Shown: piece by piece, positions 50,122 to 57,597 of the stretch
How positions within the stretch are numbered: position 1 is the stretch's first letter
Layout of the letters: every line of letters begins with the position of its first letter
Assembly (NCBI GenBank): GCA_002869145.1
Contig: PKTM01000015.1
Location: 124,001-188,000 of the forward strand
DNA from: Denitrovibrio sp.
Lineage (GTDB): Bacteria > Chrysiogenota > Deferribacteres > Deferribacterales > Geovibrionaceae
DNA length: 64,000 nucleotides
Reading direction: 5' to 3'
Notes under the pieces: generated by a model
What the model was told of the DNA's origin: nothing
Database searches by the model: none
Seen by the model: only the letters and a program-made list of their open reading frames with translations
Translations under genes and position numbers: made by a program

Positions 50122-51627
50122 TTACTTGTGACATGCGCCGCAAGATGTAGTAGCTCTCATCTCTTTGTGACACTTGATGCAGAGCTCTGTGTGGAAGACA
50201 TTTTTTGTGCCTTCGACAACTTCCGGAACTTCAAACTTAAGCATACCGGCCTCAGGATATTCGTGACATGAAGCACATGCAAGTCTTTCTGCGTGGCCTT
50301 TGTGCTCAAAGATAACAGCCTTCTTTTTGCCTTCAGGAGCATATCTCTCTTTCAGGTCGATTGTTTCAAGACCTTCGAGAATAGACATCATCTCTTCTGA
50401 GTTAACAGGTCCTGTTTTTTCAGCGTGTGTCTCTTCTTCTGACACGCTTTGAGCTGTAATAACAGGTGCATGAGTCTCCTCAGTCTCTTCAGGCTCTACA
50501 TAATTTTTGATTTTCGCTGTAAGATCGTTAGCTTTTTCGAACATCATGTCAAAATACTCAGGGTTGTGAACACCTTCCGAGCCGTCGCTTTCGATAACTC
50601 TTACAATATAAAGAAGCTCATTAGTGAGTTCTCTCTGGCCGTGAGGCATTGCTTCACGTTTAGCCATATAGAAATCTCTCTGCTTCTGAACTTTAACAAG
50701 CTGTTCGTTAAAGTAATTCTGTGTATCTGTCATTATATCAGCGTATGATTCATCGTGACACATAACACATGTATCAGTATTAGGTCTTATAAAAGCACTT
50801 TCGTGACAGTCTGAGCAGTCGAGGTCTGCCATATACCAGCTGTAACCTTCGATACCTTCTGCGTAAGTGCCTTCCTGAATTTCTTTTTGAGCTACGTGAC
50901 AAGTAGCACAGTCATCGTTCGCATGCGGGCTAGCCTGAGCACGAACGTCATCGTGACACTCAAAACATGTAGCCATCTCAGGCTCATGGAATCTCTCTCC
51001 GCTGTGACCTATGCCAAGGTGGCAGTTGAAACAGCTGAGTCCCATGTCTTTGTGCAGTGTGTGGTTTGGTTCAACACCGGCCTGTACACCATCTGCAAAA
51101 ACATCGGCTCGGCCGTATTCTTCACGGTATTCAGGCATAACGACTTCATCCATATGTCTGAACTCACCTGCGATCTTGATAATTCTATTTCTGCGCATCT
51201 CTTTATTTGCTTCATCTGAATGGCAGTAAAGGCAGGAGTCTTCAAAAGCTGCTTTCTCTGCACCTTCAACAGTAGATCCGTAATGAGTAAGGTCTTCTAT
51301 AATTTGCTCTTCAGATGTGAATATTTCGTGATAAAGGCTTCTTGTTCCAGCAACAATGTGAGCATCTAAATACCCTATAATGCCGGGATCTCCATGACAG
51401 TCAAGACAGCTAACATCTACTTCGCTGTGTATACTTTTTCTCCAAGTATAATATTCGCCTCTGACAGCTATCTCTTCTTTCGCATGACAAGTCTGACAGA
51501 ACTCCGCAGTACTTGTCGCATGCATTGTCTGTACGCCTATAAAGCCAGCTCCGACTACTACTAAGGCGATGATTATTGTAAAGATTAGAGGGTCTTTACA
51601 ACTGAATTCTTTTATTTTTTGCCACAT
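50122..51627 (-). CDS. Eleven-heme membrane-anchored c-type cytochrome (NapC-like N-terminus)
   Basis: 501 residues from the ATG (a GTG four codons earlier is less likely). One N-terminal membrane anchor (DPLIFTIIIALVVVGAGFIG), then 11 CXXCH heme sites: CQTCH, CLDCH, CLYCH, CFNCH, CFECH, CATCH, CSDCH, CVMCH before an acidic linker (about residues 365-405), and CASCH, CIKCH, CGACH after it. The first part resembles NapC/NirT-type quinol dehydrogenases, the end a small triheme domain. It would pass electrons from the quinone pool to periplasmic reductases. No partner reductase is adjacent. Single-gene unit between two terminators. Confidence 0.85.
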   Translation of the reverse strand: MWQKIKEFSCKDPLIFTIIIALVVVGAGFIGVQTMHATSTAEFCQTCHAKEEIAVRGEYYTWRKSIHSEVDVSCLDCHGDPGIIGYLDAHIVAGTRSLYHEIFTSEEQIIEDLTHYGSTVEGAEKAAFEDSCLYCHSDEANKEMRRNRIIKIAGEFRHMDEVVMPEYREEYGRADVFADGVQAGVEPNHTLHKDMGLSCFNCHLGIGHSGERFHEPEMATCFECHDDVRAQASPHANDDCATCHVAQKEIQEGTYAEGIEGYSWYMADLDCSDCHESAFIRPNTDTCVMCHDESYADIMTDTQNYFNEQLVKVQKQRDFYMAKREAMPHGQRELTNELLYIVRVIESDGSEGVHNPEYFDMMFEKANDLTAKIKNYVEPEETEETHAPVITAQSVSEEETHAEKTGPVNSEEMMSILEGLETIDLKERYAPEGKKKAVIFEHKGHAERLACASCHEYPEAGMLKFEVPEVVEGTKNVFHTELCIKCHKEMRATTSCGACHK

Positions 51628-51654
51628 AATTGCCCCCACAGTAACTTTGATGGA

Positions 51655-51682
51655 AAAAGGCGGGTTTTAAGACCCGCCTTGT
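51655..51682 (-). terminator. Terminator of the F0 ATP synthase operon
   Basis: AAGGCGGGT / ACCCGCCTT stem with a 6-base loop, followed leftward by T residues. It separates atpE from the cytochrome gene. Confidence 0.88.
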
Positions 51683-51700
51683 TTTTTCACTCGATTGTTA

Positions 51701-52012
51701 TTAAACAACGAAAAGAAGGATAAGAGCTACAACAAGTGCATAAATTGCAAGTGACTCGATCAGTGCAAGACCGATGATCATTGTTGTAGAAATTTTACCG
51801 GATGCGCTAGGGTTTCTAGAGATACCTTCAACAGCACCTTTGATAGCAGTACCCTGACCAATACCAGTACCAAGAGCAGCGATACCGATAGCAAGACCTG
51901 CACCAATGTACTTAGCTGATAAAGCAGCTGCTGCGCCTTCTGCAGCGAAAGCTGTTGTTGCAACTGCCATTAATGCAGTTACTGAGAGAAGAATTCTTAC
52001 GATTTTAGACAT
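51701..52012 (-). CDS. atpE: ATP synthase F0 subunit c with an N-terminal signal-like extension
   Basis: 103 residues, longer than the usual 70-90. The first 23 residues ([20 protein letters not shown] then AFA) look like a cleavable signal peptide, followed by two helices of the rotor hairpin: [20 protein letters not shown] with polar-loop residues ISRNPSA, and [20 protein letters not shown] carrying the ion-binding Glu. Gln in GIGQG and the ES pair resemble Na+-type c subunits, but the Thr of the Na+ motif (ESTxIY) is Leu here, so the coupling ion is uncertain. Last gene of the F0 cluster, 31 bp after atpB. Confidence 0.92.
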   Translation of the reverse strand: MSKIVRILLSVTALMAVATTAFAAEGAAAALSAKYIGAGLAIGIAALGTGIGQGTAIKGAVEGISRNPSASGKISTTMIIGLALIESLAIYALVVALILLFVV

Positions 52013-52042
52013 TTTAATGTCCTCCTAAATTATATGAAAATT

Positions 52043-52714
52043 TTAGTGTGCTTCTTCAAGTGCACCACTTATATAAATCATCGACAGCATCATAAACACA
52101 TACGCCTGAAGCAGGGATGTGAAAAGACCAAGCATAAACATCGGCAGAGGCACTACAAATGGAACCAGCATAAAAAGAATGATGATAACCAGATCCTCAC
52201 CGAAAATGTTTCCGAAAAGTCGCATGGACAGAGAAAGCGGACGGGCAAGGTGGCCTATGATCTCAATAATGAGCATCAAAGGAGCCAGCCAGGCAACAGG
52301 TCCGAGGAAATGCTTGATATAGCCTGCCCCGTGCCTTTTAATTCCGATATAGTTGTAAACCCCAAAAACTACAAGGGCGGGAGCCACTGTAGAGTTAAGG
52401 TTTGATGTGGGAGCCAGAAATCCGGGAATAAGACCAAGCACGTTAGAAAACGCTACATAAAGACCAATACCGAAAATAAGAGGGATATAAGGTCTGCCCT
52501 CTACTCCCATCACGTCGTCGCACATATTATAAACCCCTTTTACAAAGAGCTCTAAAGCGTTCTGTGTGCGGCCAGGAACCTCTGCATCCTTCTTTTTAGC
52601 AAGGCTGCCTAGGAATAACACTATCATCACAACCAGAAATGTCATGGTGACGTGCCAGAACTTATGAGAAAAATCCATACCTAACAGCATGGACACATTA
52701 ATTGGGTGTTCCAT
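52043..52714 (-). CDS. atpB: ATP synthase F0 subunit a
   Basis: 223 residues, several membrane helices. Essential Arg of the stator in ARPLSLSMRLFGNIFGED; ALVVFGVYNYIGIKRHGAGY and LLQAYVFMMLSMIYISGALE match the family. It overlaps the atpI-like gene by 17 bp. Only a, c and the accessory proteins are in this cluster; b, delta and F1 subunits must lie elsewhere. Confidence 0.93.
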   Translation of the reverse strand: MEHPINVSMLLGMDFSHKFWHVTMTFLVVMIVLFLGSLAKKKDAEVPGRTQNALELFVKGVYNMCDDVMGVEGRPYIPLIFGIGLYVAFSNVLGLIPGFLAPTSNLNSTVAPALVVFGVYNYIGIKRHGAGYIKHFLGPVAWLAPLMLIIEIIGHLARPLSLSMRLFGNIFGEDLVIIILFMLVPFVVPLPMFMLGLFTSLLQAYVFMMLSMIYISGALEEAH

Positions 52715-53072
52715 CGTCTTTCCCCTTTAAGTTGTTGTATATAACTACAAATGGTATACACACGGGTATAATTGAGAGCCCCACCAGCATACCTATTATA
52801 TTTAAATTCAGTTTGGTAACACATGCCCAGATGACAAACGCTGTTACCAGCAGTCTAAGCTGTCCATTAAAAATCAGACCCATGCTTACCTGCCCTTCAA
52901 TCAAGCCAACTATCTTTCGTGCAAGAGAAAAAAAGTTGAAAGCTCCAAGAAGGTAACCTACAAGCAGACCATTAGCAAGCGCAGGTTCAAATCTGAACCT
53001 GCATACTGTATACAATATTGTGAAAAAAATCAATGACAGAATTAATATTTTATTAGGTGTTTTCATCATCAT
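52698..53072 (-). CDS. ATP synthase accessory protein I-like
   Basis: 124 residues with about four hydrophobic helices (ILILSLIFFTILYTVCRF, LVGYLLGAFNFFSLARKIV, LLVTAFVIWACVTKL, MLVGLSIIPVCIPFVVIYN). The position between an AtpZ-like gene and atpB, and the size, fit the AtpI family, which assists c-ring assembly. Overlaps both neighbours, so it is translationally coupled. An operator-like sequence CTGCATACTGTATACAA lies inside it at 52999-53015. Confidence 0.78.
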   Translation of the reverse strand: MMMKTPNKILILSLIFFTILYTVCRFRFEPALANGLLVGYLLGAFNFFSLARKIVGLIEGQVSMGLIFNGQLRLLVTAFVIWACVTKLNLNIIGMLVGLSIIPVCIPFVVIYNNLKGKDDGTPN

Positions 53073-53289
53073 AAAGATCAGTTTTTTTAATGAAATAGAT
53101 CATATTTTTGAAACCTGCAATTATGCCGCAAACCATAAAAATCAGAAACAGCCATGGCTTAGTTCCGAAAAACTTATCCAGCCACCACCCCATAGCTGCA
53201 CCTATGAGTATACTGAAAGCCAGCGAAGTACCTGCTGAGCTTGCGTTTGCCATCTTTTTAATATACTTATCAGTATCAGATTTTTTCAC
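53053..53289 (-). CDS. AtpZ/AtpI-family accessory membrane protein
   Basis: 78 residues with two membrane helices (GTSLAFSILIGAAMGWWLD and WLFLIFMVCGIIAGFKNMIY) in the characteristic AtpZ pattern (SILIGAAMGWWLDKFFGTKP). Such proteins are encoded at the head of F0 operons and are linked to Mg2+/Ca2+ or c-ring function. GTG start overlapping the stop of the PII-like gene by 4 bases. It overlaps the next gene by 20 bases. Confidence 0.82.
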   Translation of the reverse strand: MKKSDTDKYIKKMANASSAGTSLAFSILIGAAMGWWLDKFFGTKPWLFLIFMVCGIIAGFKNMIYFIKKTDLYDDENT

Positions 53290-53609
53290 TTCACACCATA
53301 AGCTTTGTAAACATCCAGCGTAAAAGCAACCCCTGTTCCCGGTTCATTAAAATTTACTATTTTATCAAGGCCATCCATAAAGTCGTCAAATATTTTGTCG
53401 GGTATAGTGGTCATAAGTGTACGGTTAGTAGCTCTGGACCCTACAATCATTTCTCTGAAGCCAGCAAATATCGGGATATCATACGCAAGAATACGTCCCA
53501 TACCCACAGAGTCAAGAACAGTGCCGCCACGCACGTCCATCTCTACCATATACTCAATAACTTCTTCCAGCAGTTCAACCGAATTCAGTACTAAAAATAC
53601 CAGTTTCAT
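53286..53609 (-). CDS. PII-like signalling protein at the head of the F0 operon
   Basis: 107 residues with the PII/CutA-like ferredoxin fold: [60 protein letters not shown]. The GGTVLDSVGMGR segment matches PII-like regulators rather than canonical GlnB (no T-loop Tyr motif). It overlaps the AtpZ-like gene by 4 bases, so it is co-translated with the ATP synthase membrane sector. A nucleotide-sensing role in controlling ATP synthase assembly or activity is an inference from that position. Confidence 0.7.
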   Translation of the reverse strand: MKLVFLVLNSVELLEEVIEYMVEMDVRGGTVLDSVGMGRILAYDIPIFAGFREMIVGSRATNRTLMTTIPDKIFDDFMDGLDKIVNFNEPGTGVAFTLDVYKAYGVK

Positions 53610-53728
53610 AAGGCAGCGCCTTGGGGTTTAACACTAGACTGTGAATACAAACTATACCTCCACTCCAGCTATTTCAGTTAGCTCGGCAAAAAAAGTACTG
53701 CCTCGCTTTCACTGCGCATTATTCGGGA

Positions 53729-54997
53729 CTAATGTATCTCTTTTAAACTTTCGTAATGTGCTTTTATCGTTGCCTCTAAATCTGCATCAGTGTGCGCTGT
53801 ACTTACAAACATGCCTTCAAACTGTGCCGTAGCAAGTGTTATACCGCGCTTAAGCATAGCGTGGAAGAATTTCGCATACATACCTGTATCAGACTTAACA
53901 GCATCAGCAAAACTTATAACTGTACCCTCTTTAAAAAACAGACATGACATAGACTCTATTCTGTTATAAGCATATTTAAGTCCGAGATTCTTGCAGTTAT
54001 CCGCCAAACCATCGAAAAGAATATCCGATTTAATTTTAAGGTTTTTATAAAAATCAGGCTGTGAAAGCTTGTTCAGCATTGCAAGACCGGCCGCCGTAGC
54101 CAGTGGGTTACCAGAAAGTGTCCCTGCCTGATAAACAGGCCCTGTGTGAGACATCATCTCCATTATTTCACGCTTTCCGCCAAATGCACCAACAGGGAGT
54201 CCGCCGCCGATAATCTTGCCCATTGTTGTAATATCAGGCATTACACCGAAATATTCCTGAGCACCGCCAGCCGCAAGTCTGAACCCTGTAATAACCTCAT
54301 CAAAAAGCAGCACAATACCTTCGTCATCACAAAGCTTTCGAAGCTCCTGAAGGAAACCTTCTTTAGGGAGAACAACTCCCATGTTGCCGGCCACAGCTTC
54401 AATAAGTACACAACCGACCTCATCCTTGTTTTCTGCAAGTAGAGCCTTTATGGAATCAATGTCGTTATACTGAGCAACGAGTGTATGTTTAGCAAAATCT
54501 GCAGGCACACCGGGGCTTGAGGGCTGATTGAAAGTTAGTGCTCCACTCCCCGCTTTAACAAGCAGCGAGTCGGAGTGACCGTGATAGCATCCTTCGAATT
54601 TGATTATCTTATCACGCTTAGTATATGCTCTTGCAAGCCTGATGGCACTCATAAGAGCCTCAGTTCCAGAGCTCACAAGGCGAACCATCTCAACAGATGG
54701 AACCATGGCACATATCTTTTTTGCAATATCAAGTTCCGCTTTCGTAGGCGCACCGAAGCTGGTACCCAGATCAGCAGCATGTTTAACAGCACCAATGATA
54801 TCCGGGTCTGCATGACCAGTGATCATTGGCCCCCATGAGCATACGTAATCTATATATTCTTTTCCGTTTTCATCATAAATTTTTGAACCTTGCGCGCCTT
54901 TAATAACAACAGGATCGCCGCCCACAGAACCGAAAGCTCTAACGGGGCTGTTCACACCGCCGGGGATGTATTTTTTTGACTCTTCAAAAATTGTCAT
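53729..54997 (-). CDS. hemL: Glutamate-1-semialdehyde 2,1-aminomutase
   Basis: 422 residues from the ATG preceded by GAGAGG (the longer upstream frame is not supported). Family landmarks: YIPGGVNSPVRAFGSVGGDP, VSSGTEALMSAIRLARA, FEGCYHGHSDSLLVKAGSG, LLFDEVITGFRLA and the PLP lysine in TTMGKIIGGGLPVGAFGG. It makes 5-aminolevulinate for tetrapyrrole synthesis, consistent with heavy cytochrome use. Single gene, divergent from the hydrogenase operon. Confidence 0.95.
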   Translation of the reverse strand: MTIFEESKKYIPGGVNSPVRAFGSVGGDPVVIKGAQGSKIYDENGKEYIDYVCSWGPMITGHADPDIIGAVKHAADLGTSFGAPTKAELDIAKKICAMVPSVEMVRLVSSGTEALMSAIRLARAYTKRDKIIKFEGCYHGHSDSLLVKAGSGALTFNQPSSPGVPADFAKHTLVAQYNDIDSIKALLAENKDEVGCVLIEAVAGNMGVVLPKEGFLQELRKLCDDEGIVLLFDEVITGFRLAAGGAQEYFGVMPDITTMGKIIGGGLPVGAFGGKREIMEMMSHTGPVYQAGTLSGNPLATAAGLAMLNKLSQPDFYKNLKIKSDILFDGLADNCKNLGLKYAYNRIESMSCLFFKEGTVISFADAVKSDTGMYAKFFHAMLKRGITLATAQFEGMFVSTAHTDADLEATIKAHYESLKEIH

Positions 54998-55195
54998 AAT
55001 AAACCTCTCTAAGACATTTTTAAGAATACTACTAAAGATAATGGTTTTGCTCAAGTTATATGTTGAAAAACTCCCTTTTATAATTGAAAAAGCTATCAAA
55101 GAATCTAATGCCACATATCGTAAAATAAATGAGAAAAACTAAATCTATTATGATAATATGTATACATATAAATTTAATTATTTGGAGCTTTATTA
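54998..55195. promoter_or_regulatory. Divergent promoter region between hemL and the hydrogenase operon
   Basis: 198 AT-rich bases. ATATGTATACATAT (55156-55169) is a perfect 14-bp palindrome 26 bp before the hydrogenase start; it shares the TGTATACA core of the TCA-gene operators but not their full pattern. TTGGAGC is the ribosome-binding site of the large-subunit gene. Confidence 0.5.
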
Positions 55196-56629
55196 ATGGC
55201 AAAGACCATCTCTATTGAACCGCTCACCCGGATCGAAGGTCATATGAAAGTTGAGACCCATGTCGAAGGTGAAAGGGTCGCTGATGCAAAAATCAGCGGT
55301 CAGATGTACAGAGGATTTGAAAAGTTTCTCGAAGGCCGACACCCAGTAGATGCAGCTAGAATAGCCCAGCGCGTATGCGGTGTCTGTCACGAAGTTCACG
55401 GTGTCGCCTCAATACTGGCACTGGAGGAACTATACAAAAACCCTTCACCTAAAAACGGCCAAATATTAAGAGATCTTATCCTTGGTCTTCATTTGGTGAC
55501 CGACCATTTCCTGCATTTCTATACTTTATGTGTACCTGACTTCGTGGATTTTACAAAGATACTGGAATACAACGGGAACGACACAAATATCAACACACTT
55601 AAAAGCTGGGTTATTAAAACAAAACCTCAGTTTGTGCTGAAACGAAATGCCGGAAACTACATCAGTGACACAAACACCTGCCTTACAATGATTAACAATT
55701 ATTTTCAGGCGCTAAAAGTTCGTTCGAAGGGGGCTTCCGGTATAGCTCTTCTTGGAGCAAAAGCACCGTTCACACACGCAGTTCTCCCGGGCGGTGTAAC
55801 CACAGATATCTCCCCTGACAGACTGATGCAGTATTTTAATGTACTGGAAGAGGTAAAAAACTTCGCTATGAACCACTACATTCCGGATGTAATGGAGCTG
55901 GCCTCCAGATATCCAGAATATTTCGACATAGGAGTCAGTTACAACAGTTTTTATGCCAATGAAACCTTTAAAGTGCTCGGTGAACCGGTTTTTAAAGGGG
56001 GCGTTATACTAAACGGCAGCGAACAGTCATTCTCTTTTGGCAATGTAAAAGAATTCTATGACAACTCTTTTTATGATTCCAAAGGGGAGCCGGCTCCTAA
56101 AAAGAGCGGCGCATACAGCTGGACAAAATCTCCGAGATATTCAGGAGAGCCAGTGGAGGTTGGACCGCTTGCCAGAATGATAGTAAACAAAGACGAGTAT
56201 TTTTATAAAACCATGAAGAAGCTGGGCGGAAAAGTCCAGTCCTCGACAATGGGCAGACATGTAGCGAGAGCTGTGGAGTCCCGAAACATCATCGAACACC
56301 TTTACCTTTTGCTTGATGCATACAAATTCGGCGAACCTAATATCAAGCAGGTAGACTTCGATAAGAAAGTTTCAGGTGTAGGAACCGGATTTTCCATCGC
56401 CGCAAGGGGTGCACTTATCCACCAGATAGAGGCGGATAAAGGGAAAATAGTCAGGTACAACATGATAGTTCCGAGTACGTGGAACTTCGGTCCGATGGCA
56501 GACGGGAAAATAGGCGTGGCAGAAAAGGCGCTTATAGACACACCTGTGAAATTCAGCAGCAACAACTCCATTGAAGTGGGCAGAGTCATCAGAAGTTATG
56601 ACCCGTGTACTGCCTGCTCTATCCACTAG
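55196..56629 (+). CDS. NiFe hydrogenase large subunit, no C-terminal extension
   Basis: 477 residues. N-terminal ISIEPLTRIEGHMKVE, L1 cysteine motif RVCGVCHEVHG (residues 59-69) and L2 motif DPCTACSIH (469-477) supply the four Cys ligands of the NiFe site. The protein ends exactly at the His of L2, whereas most large subunits carry a 15-residue or longer tail that a protease removes during maturation. It therefore would not need the endopeptidase. First gene of a large-small-MCP operon, an unusual order. The small subunit carries the Tat signal and should bring this subunit to the periplasm. Confidence 0.93.
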   Translation: MAKTISIEPLTRIEGHMKVETHVEGERVADAKISGQMYRGFEKFLEGRHPVDAARIAQRVCGVCHEVHGVASILALEELYKNPSPKNGQILRDLILGLHLVTDHFLHFYTLCVPDFVDFTKILEYNGNDTNINTLKSWVIKTKPQFVLKRNAGNYISDTNTCLTMINNYFQALKVRSKGASGIALLGAKAPFTHAVLPGGVTTDISPDRLMQYFNVLEEVKNFAMNHYIPDVMELASRYPEYFDIGVSYNSFYANETFKVLGEPVFKGGVILNGSEQSFSFGNVKEFYDNSFYDSKGEPAPKKSGAYSWTKSPRYSGEPVEVGPLARMIVNKDEYFYKTMKKLGGKVQSSTMGRHVARAVESRNIIEHLYLLLDAYKFGEPNIKQVDFDKKVSGVGTGFSIAARGALIHQIEADKGKIVRYNMIVPSTWNFGPMADGKIGVAEKALIDTPVKFSSNNSIEVGRVIRSYDPCTACSIH

Positions 56630-56638
56630 GAGGAAAAC

Positions 56639-57595
56639 ATGTCTATACAAATGAATAGAAGAGAATTTCTGAAAAGATGCAGGTATGTCTCCGTGCTGGT
56701 TTTCGGCAGCACGATATTTACTAACGAAATAGCAGAAGGGTTCACTAAGCTTTCAGAAGCTGAACGCCCTCAGGTAATTTTCATACAGTCACAGTGCTGC
56801 ACCGGCTGCAGTATCTCCGCCACTTACGGCAACGAATCAGACTTCATAGACTTCGTAACAAACATAATCAGACTTCAGGTTCACCCGAATATCTCTTTTG
56901 CGCAAGGGGTTGACTATATGTCCCTTATAAATGAAGTAGCGGACAGCGGTCCGTTTTATCTGGTTTGTGAAGGCTCTATCCCTGCGGTGATGAAAGAGGC
57001 CTGCGTGTTTAACGAAGAGCCAATGTATGACTACATGCACAAACTGATGAACAAGGCAGCAGCTATAATATCATCAGGCACCTGCGCATGCTACGGCGGC
57101 ATACCAGCCTCTAACCAAAATGTAACCGGGGCTATAGCAATAGACGAATACATGAAACGTACTGGCGTTAAAAAGCCTATGATAAAGATCCCCGGATGTC
57201 CTATCCAGCCAGACAGGCTGATGGGGACAGTGGCATATATAGTAGCTACAGGCAAACTGCCGGAGCTGGTAGACGGGAAACCGAAAAGATACTTCGGTGA
57301 ACTTATCCATGATCAATGCGGAAGATATCAGGCTTTTAATCAGGGGCACTACACAAAAGACTATGCAAAAGACAAGCTTAAATGCCTTTTGAAAAACGGA
57401 TGCAGAGGACCAGTGGTGCACTCCGACTGCCCTACAAGAAGATGGAACGGTAAGGTAAACGTCTGCATAGAGAGTAACACACCCTGTATAGGCTGCATTC
57501 ACGACGATTTTCCGTTCAATTCACCGCTTTATCTTTCTGAAGCCTCATTTGATGACATCTCATGGTCTGAAATGAAGAAGAAGATGGAGAAGTAG
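56639..57595 (+). CDS. NiFe hydrogenase small subunit with Tat signal
   Basis: 318 residues. Twin-arginine motif NRREFLKRC (residues 6-14) followed by a short hydrophobic stretch ([12 protein letters not shown]) marks Tat export. Fe-S ligands: CCTGC near 53-57 and [14 protein letters not shown] for the proximal cluster; [33 protein letters not shown] for the distal and medial clusters. There is no C-terminal membrane helix, so the heterodimer is likely soluble in the periplasm or held by a partner. AGGAGG precedes the ATG, 9 bp after the large-subunit stop. Catalytic direction (uptake or sensing) is not evident. Confidence 0.92.
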   Translation: MSIQMNRREFLKRCRYVSVLVFGSTIFTNEIAEGFTKLSEAERPQVIFIQSQCCTGCSISATYGNESDFIDFVTNIIRLQVHPNISFAQGVDYMSLINEVADSGPFYLVCEGSIPAVMKEACVFNEEPMYDYMHKLMNKAAAIISSGTCACYGGIPASNQNVTGAIAIDEYMKRTGVKKPMIKIPGCPIQPDRLMGTVAYIVATGKLPELVDGKPKRYFGELIHDQCGRYQAFNQGHYTKDYAKDKLKCLLKNGCRGPVVHSDCPTRRWNGKVNVCIESNTPCIGCIHDDFPFNSPLYLSEASFDDISWSEMKKKMEK

Positions 57596-57597
57596 CC

